From: an uncultured Clostridium sp.
GTDB taxonomy: Bacteria > Bacillota > Clostridia > Clostridiales > Clostridiaceae
Direction: 5' to 3'
Assembly (NCBI GenBank): GCA_934746015.1
Contig: CAKVEW010000003.1
Location: forward strand, 62,001 to 126,000
Length of the DNA stretch: 64,000 bases
Shown: piece by piece, positions 43,581-52,207 of the stretch
Position numbering within the stretch: position 1 is the first letter of the stretch
Layout: each line of letters opens with the position of its first letter
Notes under the pieces: generated by a model
What the model saw: the letters and a program-made list of their open reading frames with translations, nothing else
Told to the model about the DNA's origin: nothing
Databases searched by the model: none
Position numbers and translations under genes: made by a program

Positions 43581-44306
43581 ATGTTTAGTTATAATAAAAT
43601 ACAGAATCTAAATGAATTAGAATTATCATTATATAACTATATTATGAAAAATAGTGAAAAAGTTATTTATATGAGAATAAGAGAATTAGCTAATGAAGCT
43701 CATGTCTCTACTACAACAATATTAAGGTTTTGTAAAAAATTAGATTGTGAGGGATTCTCAGAATTTAAGGTTAAATTTAAAATGTACTTAGAGCAAGCTG
43801 AGGGAAAAAATTTAACTGATAATACCTCTATGATAATAGATTTTTTAAAAAAAGCTCAAGGAAATGAATATAAAGAAAAAATAGAGCTAGTTTGCAGTGA
43901 AGTAGATAAAGCTAGTACAATTATTTTTGTAGGAATAGGTTTTTCAGGAATATTATCTAAATATGCTGCTAGATATCTTGCAGCTATTGGTAAAAATGCA
44001 ATATATATTGATGATCCTTTTTATCCATTAAATTTTAAGTATAGTGAAAACTATATTACTATTGCTTTTTCTGTTTCTGGTGAAACACCAACAGTAATAG
44101 AGCATATTAATAGATTAAAGAGAAAAGGTAGTAGGATAATAAGCATTACTAATAATGAAGATTCAACATTATCAAAAATATCTGATATTAATATTGGATA
44201 CTATGTACAACAAGAAAAAACAGAAGATCACGATATAACAACTCAAATACCAGCCTTATATATTATAGAAACAATAGGAAGAAAATTATATAAGAATAAA
44301 AAGTAA
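43581..44306 (+). CDS. RpiR-family regulator of the beta-glucoside PTS genes
   Basis: A 241-residue regulator: HTH at about 30-60 (RELANEAHVSTTTILRFCKK), SIS domain at about 95-235 (IIFVGIGFSGILSKYAARYL, then FSVSGETPTVIEHINRLKRK). AAGGAGATAGG precedes ATG. It sits between two GH1 genes and ahead of the cellobiose-type PTS, the likely targets; paired ATGGAACAA sites at 44471 and 44492 are candidate binding sites. Effector probably a sugar 6-phosphate. Confidence 0.88.
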   Translation: MFSYNKIQNLNELELSLYNYIMKNSEKVIYMRIRELANEAHVSTTTILRFCKKLDCEGFSEFKVKFKMYLEQAEGKNLTDNTSMIIDFLKKAQGNEYKEKIELVCSEVDKASTIIFVGIGFSGILSKYAARYLAAIGKNAIYIDDPFYPLNFKYSENYITIAFSVSGETPTVIEHINRLKRKGSRIISITNNEDSTLSKISDINIGYYVQQEKTEDHDITTQIPALYIIETIGRKLYKNKK

Positions 44307-44335
44307 TAGAGATAAAATATATTTCTTTAATTTTG

Positions 44336-44411
44336 AAGTGCATCTATTAATTTTACTATGACTTGGGAGAATCCAGGTAAAAAGTAAAAATACATAGATG
44401 CACTTTTTTAT
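44336..44411 (+). terminator. Long-stem terminator with branched loop
   Basis: AAGTGCATCTAT (44336-44347) pairs perfectly with ATAGATGCACTT (44394-44405), then TTTTT. The 46-nt loop holds a second stem (TTTTACT/AGTAAAA), so the RNA is more elaborate than a simple terminator. Confidence 0.85.
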
Positions 44412-44470
44412 TTGAATAATTAGATATTCTTCCTAAAAAGAAAAAGAATATACATATAAAAGGCTTTTTA

Positions 44471-44500
44471 ATGGAACAATTTGTTATTTTTATGGAACAA
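44471..44500 (+). promoter_or_regulatory. Direct repeat ATGGAACAA, candidate RpiR operator
   Basis: ATGGAACAA starts at 44471 and 44492, 21 bp apart (two helical turns, same face). It lies about 100 bp upstream of the GH1-PTS operon. Confidence 0.5.
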
Positions 44501-44603
44501 ATTATATAAATCAAAAGCTTGTTTTTTTAAGGGGTGGAAATGATTACAAACAGGAATTTATAAGTTATAATTTAAACATCAAGAAGGATTGGAGGAGGGA
44601 AAG

Positions 44604-46043
44604 GTGATTTACGATAAACTTGATAAATTTAAAGAAGGTTTCTTATGGGGAAGTGCTTCTGCAGCATATCAAGTTGAAGGTTCCTATGATATAGATGGAA
44701 AAGGACCAAGTATTTGGGATAAGTTTTCAGAAATTCCTGGAACTACTTATAAGGGTACTAATGGCAAAGTTGCAGTAGATCATTATAAGAGATTTAAGGA
44801 AGATGTAGCTTTAATGAAGGAAATGGGACTTAAAGCATATAGATTTTCAATATCCTGGAGTAGAATTTATCCTAAGGGTAGAGGAGAAGTAAATGAAAAA
44901 GGGTTAGAATTCTATGATGCATTAATTGATGAACTTATTGCAAATGATATTAAACCTATTATTACTATATATCATTGGGATTTACCACAATATCTTCAAG
45001 ATCTTTATGGAGGGTGGGAATCAAGAGAAATAATCGATGATTTTAATAACTATTGTATAACCTTATATAAGAGATATGGTGAAAAAGTTAAATACTGGGT
45101 AACTCTAAACGAGCAAAACGTATTTATGATGTTAGGTTATAAAATAGGAATTCATCCACCAGGTATAAAAGACGAAAAAAGGATGCTTAAAGCAAATCAT
45201 ATTGCAAGTCTAGCTAATGCAAAGGCCATAGTGTCATTTAGAGAGCATGTTAATAACGGTATGGTTGGTCCAAGCTTCGCCTTTACGCCTAATTATGCTT
45301 ATACATGTAAGTCTGAAGATGTTTTAGCTAGAGAAAATGCAGAAGATATGAATTGTCATTGGTGGCTTGATGTATATTGTTTTGGAAATTATCCAGCATT
45401 TGCTTTAAGTACCTATGAAAAACAAGGTATAGCTCCAGAAATAGAAGATGGGGATTTGGAACTTTTAGAAAGAGGAAAACCAGACTTTATTGGGATAAAT
45501 TACTACAGAAGTGAAACTGTAGAGGCAAATCCATTAGATGGAATTAATGACTTTGAAGAAATAAATACTTCGGGGAAAAAGGGAACATCTAAAGAATATG
45601 GAATACCAGGAAGTTTTAAGACAGTTAAAAATCCTCATTTAGAAAGAACAAATTGGGATTGGGAAATTGATCCAACAGGTTTAAGGGTAGGAATTAGAAG
45701 AATAAATAGTAGATATAGATTACCGATATTGGTAACAGAAAATGGCCTGGGTGAATTTGATAGTTTAGAAGAAAATGATGTAATAAATGATGATTATAGA
45801 ATTAATTTTATAAAAGATCATATATTAGCATGCAGACAAGCTATTACTGATGGTGTTGAGTTACTAGGATATTGTACATGGTCATTTACAGATCTTCTTA
45901 GCTGGCTTAATGGCTATCAAAAAAGATATGGATTTGTGTATGTAAATAGAGATGAAAAAAATGAAAAGGATTTAAGACGAATAAAAAAGAAAAGTTTTTA
46001 TTGGTACAAAAATGTTATTAATACTAATGGCGAAGAGCTATAG
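44604..46043 (+). CDS. GH1 6-phospho-beta-glucosidase, second copy
   Basis: A GH1 enzyme of about 479 residues with TLNEQ (acid/base), LVTENG (nucleophile) and the phospho-sugar signature SWLNGYQKRYGFVYVN. The most credible start is GTG 44604, five to six bases after GGAGGAGGG; an in-frame TTG at 44589 overlaps that site. It is followed after 24 bp by EIIB, so this copy is co-transcribed with the PTS. It differs from the copy at 42017 by an insertion around residues 310-330 (ETVEANPLDGINDFEEINTS), suggesting another aglycone preference. Confidence 0.9.
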   Translation: MIYDKLDKFKEGFLWGSASAAYQVEGSYDIDGKGPSIWDKFSEIPGTTYKGTNGKVAVDHYKRFKEDVALMKEMGLKAYRFSISWSRIYPKGRGEVNEKGLEFYDALIDELIANDIKPIITIYHWDLPQYLQDLYGGWESREIIDDFNNYCITLYKRYGEKVKYWVTLNEQNVFMMLGYKIGIHPPGIKDEKRMLKANHIASLANAKAIVSFREHVNNGMVGPSFAFTPNYAYTCKSEDVLARENAEDMNCHWWLDVYCFGNYPAFALSTYEKQGIAPEIEDGDLELLERGKPDFIGINYYRSETVEANPLDGINDFEEINTSGKKGTSKEYGIPGSFKTVKNPHLERTNWDWEIDPTGLRVGIRRINSRYRLPILVTENGLGEFDSLEENDVINDDYRINFIKDHILACRQAITDGVELLGYCTWSFTDLLSWLNGYQKRYGFVYVNRDEKNEKDLRRIKKKSFYWYKNVINTNGEEL

Positions 46044-46067
46044 TTTATATATTTAGGAGGTATTATT

Positions 46068-46373
46068 ATGAAAAAAATATTATTAGTTTGTGCAGCAGGG
46101 ATGTCAACAAGTTTATTAGTAAATAAGATGAAGGCAGCAGCAAAGGAAAAGGGAATAGAAATTAGTATTGATGCTTTACCAGTATCAGAATGTTCAAGCG
46201 TTATAGATACTGTTGATATAGTATTACTTGGACCACAAGTAAGATTCCAAAAACCTCAAGTAGATGCTTTAGTTAAAGGTAGAATACCTGTAGAAGTTAT
46301 AGATATGAGATTATATGGAACAATGAATGGTAAGGTTATATTAGAAGGTGTATTAAAAACTCTTGGAGTTTAA
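46068..46373 (+). CDS. PTS EIIB, lactose/cellobiose family
   Basis: A 101-residue phosphocarrier. The active Cys is in LLVCAAGMSTS (Cys-8 in the CxxGMSTS P-loop). It receives phosphate from EIIA and passes it to the sugar bound by EIIC. AGGAGGT precedes ATG. The order GH1-EIIB-EIIC-EIIA forms a full system. About 79% identical by hand to the second EIIB at 48271. Confidence 0.93.
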   Translation: MKKILLVCAAGMSTSLLVNKMKAAAKEKGIEISIDALPVSECSSVIDTVDIVLLGPQVRFQKPQVDALVKGRIPVEVIDMRLYGTMNGKVILEGVLKTLGV

Positions 46374-46422
46374 TAAATAACAAGAGGTTTAATAAATATA
46401 ATATTATAAGGGGGAAAAAACA

Positions 46423-47760
46423 ATGAGCTTTATGAACAAACTAGAAAGCGGCATGGAAAAAATACTTGTGCCGATTGCAACAAAGCTAAATGCGCAAAGA
46501 CATGTTTGTGCAGTTAGGGACGCATTTATCTTAACCTTCCCATTAACAATGGCAGGTTCATTAATGGTATTAATTAATAATGTTTTACTTCATCCAGATG
46601 GATTTATAGCGAAACTTTTACACTTAGGGGATTTAATTCCTAATTTAACAGACTATCAAGCAATATTTGCACCAGTATTAAATGGATCTTTAAATATTTT
46701 AGCAATTTTAGTAGTATTTTTAATAGCAAGGAATCTTGCGAGATCCTTAGGTGCTGATGACTTATTAACTGGTTTAACTGCAGTATCAGTATACTTTATA
46801 ATGTATCCATCAGCAGTTGATGGAAATCTTACAATGCAATATATGGGACCACAAGGTCTATTCGTTTCTTTAATAATAGGTTTAGTGGTTGGTGAAGTTT
46901 TATCAAAACTTTCTAAGACACCTAAACTTGAAATTAAGATGCCAGAACAAGTTCCTCCAGCAGTTGCTAGAACATTTAAAATATTATTACCAATAATAAT
47001 AGTAACAGTTGGTTTCTCAATTCTTAACTTTATTATAGGTAAAGTAACTAATGGTGGTGGAATTCATACTATAATTTATAACTTATTACAAGCTCCATTA
47101 ACTCAACTTGGAGACAGTATTATATCAGTAGTTATTATGGCTTTAGTATCAAACTTATTATGGATAATGGGTATACATGGACCTAACACTATTGCAGCAG
47201 TAAGAGATACTATGTTTGCAGAACCAAATGCTGCTAACTTAGCTTTTGCACAAGCTAATGGAACAGCATGGGGAGCACCATATCCAACAACTTGGCAATT
47301 AGTAGATGCATTTTCTAACTATGGTGGATCAGGTTGTACACTTGGATTAATTATAGCTATCCTTATATTCTCAAGAATGAAGGATCAAAAGGATATAGCT
47401 AAGTTATCTATAGGACCTGGATTATTCAATATTAATGAATCAGTAATATTCGGTTTACCAATAGTATTAAACCCAATATTTATAATTCCTTTCCTATTAG
47501 TACCAGTAGTAAATCTTATTATTGGATATGCCGCGATTGTAGCTAAGATTATTCCACCTATTGCATATTCAGTTCCATGGACTACTCCAGGACCACTTAT
47601 ACCTTTCATAGGAACAGGTGGAGAAATTATGGGCCTTGTAGTTGGTATTATATGTTTAGCAGTCAGCGTGCTAATTTATGCACCTTTCGTTATTGCATCT
47701 AATAAGGCAGCTGCACAAGCTCAAGAAGAAGGATTAAACGCAAACACAGAAACTATGTAA
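46423..47760 (+). CDS. PTS EIIC, cellobiose-type permease
   Basis: A 445-residue permease of the lactose/cellobiose (CelB) family with about ten helices. Conserved features are FILTFPLTMAGSLMVLINNV near the N-terminus, MGIHGPNTIAAV (about 250) and GPGLFNINESVIFGLPIVLN (about 328-347), whose Asn-Glu pair belongs to the sugar site. AAGGGGG precedes ATG. Substrate probably cellobiose or another beta-diglucoside, given the GH1 partner. Confidence 0.92.
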   Translation: MSFMNKLESGMEKILVPIATKLNAQRHVCAVRDAFILTFPLTMAGSLMVLINNVLLHPDGFIAKLLHLGDLIPNLTDYQAIFAPVLNGSLNILAILVVFLIARNLARSLGADDLLTGLTAVSVYFIMYPSAVDGNLTMQYMGPQGLFVSLIIGLVVGEVLSKLSKTPKLEIKMPEQVPPAVARTFKILLPIIIVTVGFSILNFIIGKVTNGGGIHTIIYNLLQAPLTQLGDSIISVVIMALVSNLLWIMGIHGPNTIAAVRDTMFAEPNAANLAFAQANGTAWGAPYPTTWQLVDAFSNYGGSGCTLGLIIAILIFSRMKDQKDIAKLSIGPGLFNINESVIFGLPIVLNPIFIIPFLLVPVVNLIIGYAAIVAKIIPPIAYSVPWTTPGPLIPFIGTGGEIMGLVVGIICLAVSVLIYAPFVIASNKAAAQAQEEGLNANTETM

Positions 47761-47779
47761 TAGATAGGAGAAGGATGAA

Positions 47780-48094
47780 ATGGATGAACTAGAATTAGTA
47801 GCTTTTGAAATAATAAGCAATGTTGGGATGGCTAAATCTTTGGCAATGGAAGCAATAAGGGAAGCTAGAGAAGGAAATTTTGAAGAAGCAGAAAAAAAGG
47901 TAAGTGAGGCTAAAGGATTTTTGTTAGAAGGACATCATGCCCATTCTGGTTTAATTCAAGATGAAGCTAATGGAAAAAAACTAGAGTTTTCTTTAATAAT
48001 AATGCATGCAGAAGATCAACTTATGAGTGCAGAAACAATTAAAGATATAGCTATAGAATTAATTGAGATGAATAAAGAAATTAAGAGCAAATAA
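47780..48094 (+). CDS. PTS EIIA, lactose/cellobiose family
   Basis: A 104-residue helical trimer-forming protein. The phosphorylated His is expected at His-76 in IIMHAEDQLMSAE, matching HAQDHLM of EIIA-Lac/Chb; GHHAHSGLIQDEA (51-63) holds the metal-binding acidic residue. It ends the operon, followed by the terminator at 48121. Confidence 0.92.
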   Translation: MDELELVAFEIISNVGMAKSLAMEAIREAREGNFEEAEKKVSEAKGFLLEGHHAHSGLIQDEANGKKLEFSLIIMHAEDQLMSAETIKDIAIELIEMNKEIKSK

Positions 48095-48120
48095 TGTGTA
48101 TTTAAAATAATCTATATAAG

Positions 48121-48152
48121 GAGCTGTCAATTTTTTGACAGCTCTCTTTGTT
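48121..48152 (+). terminator. Strong terminator after EIIA
   Basis: GAGCTGTCAA pairs with TTGACAGCTC over a short T-rich loop, then TCTTTG. Confidence 0.85.
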
Positions 48153-48270
48153 TCATATAAATGTAATCAAAAGTAATAGTAAATGTATTAATTAATAAAT
48201 GTTTTATAAGAGTATTCTTGCTTAAAAGAATGTTTAAAATATATAATTATAAAAAACAGGAGGTATTGTT

Positions 48271-48576
48271 ATGAAAAAAATATTATTAGTTTGCGCAGGA
48301 GGTATGTCAACAAGTATTTTAGCTAATAAGATGAAGGCTGCAGCAAAAGAGAAGGTTTTAGCAATTGAAGTTGATGCTTTAGGAGTTTTACAATGTGAAA
48401 GTGTTATTGATACTGTTGATATAGTTTTAATTGGACCACAAGTAAGATACCAAAAACCACAAGTAGATGAATTAGTTAATGGACGAGTACCTGTAGAAGT
48501 TATTGATATGAAACTTTATGGAACAATGAATGGGAAAGCGGTATTAGAAGGTGTGTTAAAAACTCTTGGAATTTAA
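48271..48576 (+). CDS. Second PTS EIIB, lactose/cellobiose family
   Basis: A 101-residue paralogue of the EIIB at 46068, about 80 of 101 residues identical by hand count. The active Cys-8 is kept (LLVCAGGMSTS). Differences cluster at residues 30-45, a surface that could alter EIIC pairing. It lies beyond the EIIA terminator and 22 bp before a PAP2 gene, so it is transcribed separately. It may serve another EIIC or be an expression backup. Confidence 0.9.
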   Translation: MKKILLVCAGGMSTSILANKMKAAAKEKVLAIEVDALGVLQCESVIDTVDIVLIGPQVRYQKPQVDELVNGRVPVEVIDMKLYGTMNGKAVLEGVLKTLGI

Positions 48577-48598
48577 CAAGAAAAAATGAGGAGAGAAT

Positions 48599-49147
48599 AT
48601 GTTAGAGATAATTAATAAATTAGATATAAATATTTTGAATTCTATTAGAGATAGCTTTTCAAATCCTGTTATGGATAAAATTATGATATTTATTACAACC
48701 TTAGGTGATAAAGGTATTATATGGATAATAATAGGAATAATATTGTTATCTATGAAAAAGTACAGAAAAGTAGGATTTACTTTACTAATTGCTTTATTAG
48801 TAAATGCATTAATTGGAGAGGGAATATTAAAAAATATAGTACAAAGACCAAGAGCTTTTATAACATACCCAGATATAAGTATAATAATAAATCCACCTTC
48901 ATCATTTTCATTTCCATCAGGACATACAGCCTCATCTTTTGCAGCAGCTACAGTACTTGGATATTATTTTAAAGGGTGGAGATATATTATATATATTTTT
49001 GCATCATTAATAGCTTTTTCAAGATTATATTTATTTGTTCATTACCCATCAGATATTATTTCTGGAATTTTACTAGGGGTTATATGTGGGTTAATAACAA
49101 TTAGATTAATGGGTATTATTGATTTTAAAGTAAATAGCTCTAAATAA
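48599..49147 (+). CDS. PAP2-family membrane phosphatase, second copy
   Basis: A 182-residue integral membrane lipid phosphatase with KNIVQRPR (about 78-85), PSGHTASS (about 105) and SRLYLFVHYPSD (about 140-151), the three catalytic motifs. Five helices. AGGAGAG precedes ATG. Unlike the copy at 5692 it is shorter and follows an EIIB gene closely, perhaps by accident. BcrC-like undecaprenyl pyrophosphate phosphatase activity is possible, especially with a Bce module in the same region, but unproven. Confidence 0.88.
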   Translation: MLEIINKLDINILNSIRDSFSNPVMDKIMIFITTLGDKGIIWIIIGIILLSMKKYRKVGFTLLIALLVNALIGEGILKNIVQRPRAFITYPDISIIINPPSSFSFPSGHTASSFAAATVLGYYFKGWRYIIYIFASLIAFSRLYLFVHYPSDIISGILLGVICGLITIRLMGIIDFKVNSSK

Positions 49148-49262
49148 AACTAATACAAGAAAAGAAGGAACTTTACTTGCCGAATAATTTTATTCATCCT
49201 ACTAGTATAAATTATTATTAAAAGTAAAAGATAATAGTATATTAGTTAGGAGGTGCATAGTT

Positions 49263-49454
49263 ATGGGTATGGAAGAAATGGAAAATAAGATAAAGAAACT
49301 TTATAATGATGTTAAATCTGGTAAGTTAACTCAAGAAATAGCTGATGAGATGTCAGAATTAATTGATAAAGTTGAAGAAATGGGATATGATGTAAAAGAT
49401 AATGTTGCTTCCATGATAAAGGATATGAAAAAATCAATTAATAAAATGAAATAA
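49263..49454 (+). CDS. Small coiled-coil protein, 63 residues
   Basis: A highly charged helical protein (MEEMENKIKKLYNDVKSGKL ... VASMIKDMKKSINKMK) with heptad-like spacing, no cysteines and no membrane segment. TAGGAGGTG precedes ATG 49263, and a strong terminator follows, so it is a real monocistronic gene. I do not recognise a family; a regulator- or chaperone-like partner-binding role is conceivable. Confidence 0.65.
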   Translation: MGMEEMENKIKKLYNDVKSGKLTQEIADEMSELIDKVEEMGYDVKDNVASMIKDMKKSINKMK

Positions 49455-49461
49455 TATATAC

Positions 49462-49505
49462 AAATAGTTAAGAAATACTTTTAGTAGAATCTTAACTATT
49501 TTTAT
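49462..49505 (+). terminator. Strong intrinsic terminator
   Basis: AAATAGTTAAGA pairs with TCTTAACTATTT, followed by TTATG. Confidence 0.9.
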
Positions 49506-49570
49506 GAAAAGAAATCTATGCTTTTGTAAAAATATACAAAAAATCTTTTCTAAATTGTGCAAAAATACTA

Positions 49571-49599
49571 TTGAATAAAAAGGATTCCAACTATATAAT
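49571..49599 (+). promoter_or_regulatory. Promoter of the maltose-locus regulator gene
   Basis: TTGAAT (49571), a 17-bp spacer and TATAAT (49594). The operator at 49657 lies about 50 bp after the expected start point. Confidence 0.7.
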
Positions 49600-49656
49600 T
49601 GGAGTATATTCAAAATAAAGTGTAAAACACTTAAACAATTTATCTTTAGTTTTTTT

Positions 49657-49668
49657 GGAAACGTTACC
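49657..49668. promoter_or_regulatory. LacI-type operator, site A
   Basis: GGAAACGTTACC, pseudo-palindromic (GGWAACGTTWCC), between the promoter and the start of the PucR-type regulator gene. One of four related sites in the maltose locus. Confidence 0.7.
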
Positions 49669-49706
49669 TGTTTTCAAAGGTAAATAATTTATATAGGAGG
49701 GAGCTC

Positions 49707-50657
49707 ATGTATGGATTAAGAAATTCTTTTAAAAAGATAAGTGAAGAAATTCAGATTCCCTTCAAGTTAATTGAAAAAGATGGTACCATCTTAGCAGATT
49801 TCCTTTCTGGAATGAATATAAAAACAATAAGTTGTCCAATTACAATTCCTACAGAGGAATTAACATTAGAAACTTATGAAAATTATAGTAATTGTATAGG
49901 ACTTTTAAAGTGTTTTTTAGAGCAAGAACTTGGAAACACAGTAAAATCCAAAGAGGAAATTATATTAGATATTTTAAAGGGAAAAGAGTTTTCAGATGAT
50001 GTTTTAAAAGAAGTTATTAAGTACAAGCCTTTTAAATTAATACTTGTGTATTTAAATGAAAAACAATTAAAAAAAGGTTTGGAAATAATAAAGAATAATC
50101 CTTTAGAAGATGACAGTATTATAGTTACTCAAGATGAATATATATTAATTATAAGTAAAAATGAAATTAGTAAAGAAAAAATAAGTGAGTTATTTAAATT
50201 AATAAATAAAAATACAACTAAAAAAGTATATATGACTTGTTGCAATATACATGAATATAAAGAGCTAAAAGAAGGATTTGAATACTTAAAAGAAAATATA
50301 GGTATTTGCATAAAATATGAATTGGCATCAAAGGTTTATGGAGAAAATTCATTATTACTGGAGAAAATGGTTAATAATGCTAGTGGAGAAGAAATAAATC
50401 GAGCTTATAAACAATATAATAATATTTTTTCTAAATTAGATAATGAATTAATTAAGACTATAGAAGTTTTTTTTGGAGAAGGACTTAAAATTAGTGAATC
50501 TGCTGAAAAACTATATATTCATAGAAACACATTGTTTTATAGAATAGATAAGATAAAAAAAATAATAAATTTTGATATTTCTAATTTTAATGAAGCACTA
50601 GAGTTTAAGATACTATTTTTACTTTGGAAAGAAGCTATTAATAGTAGTAGGTTATAG
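49707..50657 (+). CDS. PucR/CdaR-type transcriptional regulator of the maltose locus
   Basis: A 316-residue regulator. The C-terminal PucR-type HTH (about 255-312: FGEGLKISESAEKLYIHRNT, LFYRIDKIKKII) is clear. The N-terminal part has no recognisable domain but may sense a ligand (FKLIEKDGTILADFLSG). It is placed head-on to malEFG, and its own leader carries a LacI-type operator, so it probably activates the maltodextrin genes while being under the LacI-family protein. TAGGAGGG precedes ATG. Confidence 0.8.
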   Translation: MYGLRNSFKKISEEIQIPFKLIEKDGTILADFLSGMNIKTISCPITIPTEELTLETYENYSNCIGLLKCFLEQELGNTVKSKEEIILDILKGKEFSDDVLKEVIKYKPFKLILVYLNEKQLKKGLEIIKNNPLEDDSIIVTQDEYILIISKNEISKEKISELFKLINKNTTKKVYMTCCNIHEYKELKEGFEYLKENIGICIKYELASKVYGENSLLLEKMVNNASGEEINRAYKQYNNIFSKLDNELIKTIEVFFGEGLKISESAEKLYIHRNTLFYRIDKIKKIINFDISNFNEALEFKILFLLWKEAINSSRL

Positions 50658-50665
50658 GGTTAAGT

Positions 50666-50689
50666 GGAAACGGTACCGGAAAGGTTACC
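50666..50689. promoter_or_regulatory. Tandem LacI-type operators, sites B1 and B2, upstream of the binding-protein gene
   Basis: GGAAACGGTACC (50666-50677) and GGAAAGGTTACC (50678-50689) abut exactly. A TATAAT at 50729-50734 with a poor -35 box lies downstream, so these sites are centred about 60 bp upstream of the start point, an arrangement that may combine repression with activator dependence. Confidence 0.7.
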
Positions 50690-50770
50690 TGAAAATGTTA
50701 TCAATAAGTTAATAAACCTAAAAGGGTTTATAATATAAAGATAAAAAATAGATTTTGGGAGGAATATATT

Positions 50771-51976
50771 ATGGTAAAACGTTCAAAATTATTAGCAGTT
50801 TTAATTGCTGGTATAATTACTACAACTGCATTTGTTGGTTGTGGAAGTAAGGGTACAGAAGGAAATACTTCAGGGGAAAAGAAGAAATTAACAGTTTGGT
50901 CTCACTTTACTACTAATGAAGTTCAAGAGTTTGAAAAGGTAGCTAAGGCTTGGGGAGAAGAAAATAATGTAGAGGTTAGCGTTGTTGAAGACCAAGGAAA
51001 ATTCCAAGAAATGATCCAAGCCGCTCAAAGTGATAACGGACCCGATATAATTTTAGGAGTTCCACATGATAATTTAGGAACATTCCAAAAAGCTGGAATT
51101 ACTGCAGAAGTACCAGCAGGAATGGTTACAGCTGATAAATATACTTCTGAAGCTTTAGTTGATGCAGTTACTTTAGATGGAAAGATATATGCAATTCCAT
51201 TTGCTCAAGAAACAACAGCAATGTTTTATAATAAAGATTTAGTTAAAGAAGTTCCAAAGACAATGGAAGATTTAGTTGTACAAGCTAAGGAATCTGGTTT
51301 TGTATATAATATAAACGATTTCTATTTTTCATATGCTTTCCTTTCAGCTAATGGAGGATATGTTTACAAGAATAATAATGGTACATTAGATCCAACTGAT
51401 ATTGGACTTGGAAATGAAGGAGCTGTAAAAGGACTTCAATTTATTTCTGATTTAGTAAATAAAGATAAATTAATGGCAGCAGATATAACAGGAGATATAG
51501 CTAAGGGTGAATTCACTTCAGGTAAAGCTGGATTCTACTTCTCAGGTCCATGGGATGTGGCTGGTGCTAAAGAAGCAGGCCTAAACTTTGGTGTAATTCC
51601 AATGCCAACATTAGGCGGAAATGCTCCAAGTACTTTCTTAGGGGTTCAAACTTCATTTGTTAATGAAAATTCTAAGAGTAAAGATTTAGCATGGAAGCTT
51701 ATGGAGGAATTTGTTAATAAGGGACAAGATATTGTTTATAAAACTGGTAGCAGAATTCCTGTAGCTAAAGACTACACTGTTGATGATGAATACACTAAAG
51801 CATTTATGGATCAAGCTAAGGTTGCAACTCCAATGCCAAATATAGTTGAAGTACAAGCTATGTGGGAGCCAGCAAATAATAATTTAAGATTATTAACTTC
51901 AGGACAAACTGATGCAGCAACTACTGGTAAGAATATAGTTGATCAAGTTAAAGAAGGTATAAAACAAATAAAATAA
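50771..51976 (+). CDS. malE: Maltose/maltodextrin ABC transporter substrate-binding lipoprotein
   Basis: A 401-residue family 1 solute-binding lipoprotein. The signal peptide ends TAFVGC (Cys about 23). The mature protein begins KKLTVWSHFTTNEVQEFEKV and contains NDGPDIILGVPHDNLG-like and YFSGPWDVAGAKEAGLNFGV segments of the maltose-binding group. GGGAGGAA precedes ATG. The permeases follow. Symbol assigned from family plus malQ context; a related oligosaccharide is possible. Confidence 0.85.
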   Translation: MVKRSKLLAVLIAGIITTTAFVGCGSKGTEGNTSGEKKKLTVWSHFTTNEVQEFEKVAKAWGEENNVEVSVVEDQGKFQEMIQAAQSDNGPDIILGVPHDNLGTFQKAGITAEVPAGMVTADKYTSEALVDAVTLDGKIYAIPFAQETTAMFYNKDLVKEVPKTMEDLVVQAKESGFVYNINDFYFSYAFLSANGGYVYKNNNGTLDPTDIGLGNEGAVKGLQFISDLVNKDKLMAADITGDIAKGEFTSGKAGFYFSGPWDVAGAKEAGLNFGVIPMPTLGGNAPSTFLGVQTSFVNENSKSKDLAWKLMEEFVNKGQDIVYKTGSRIPVAKDYTVDDEYTKAFMDQAKVATPMPNIVEVQAMWEPANNNLRLLTSGQTDAATTGKNIVDQVKEGIKQIK

Positions 51977-51993
51977 TTACAGGGTGTAATTTC

Positions 51994-52150
51994 AATGCAT
52001 AATGCATAGTGTTTAATGCATAATTAAAGAATAAATTCCTACGGAATTTATAAAATTTCATAATTCAGCTAGCTGAATTATAACAAAAATTATGCATTAT
52101 TCATTTAGCATTATGCATTAGAGTTTTTAGAAACTCCTAAGGGAGTTTCT
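51994..52150. repeat. Modular dispersed repeat, two convergent copies plus hairpins
   Basis: AATGCATAATGCAT-type blocks at 51994-52028 recur inverted at 52089-52120. Between them is a perfect 22-bp palindrome (52060-52081, centred on AGCTAGCT), and after them the hairpin AGAAACTCC/GGAGTTTCT (52129-52150). Related copies are at 59046 and 63897. It lies between malE and malF, where a stem could adjust relative expression. Confidence 0.75.
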
Positions 52151-52207
52151 TCCTTAATTCTACATTTTACATTTTACATTCTACATTTAATAAAGGGGGA
52201 TTTTGAA

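Noticed and set aside
44535..44548. CcpA cre site TGGAAATGATTACA
   Set aside because: Lacks the central CG of the cre consensus; too weak to call.
48721..48972. Second forward frame inside the PAP2 gene
   Set aside because: Overlaps the PSGHT motif in another frame, Asn/Tyr/Ser-rich shadow translation.
49263..49454. Type I toxin or leader peptide
   Set aside because: Charged, helical and soluble with no membrane segment; unlike type I toxins, and followed by its own terminator.
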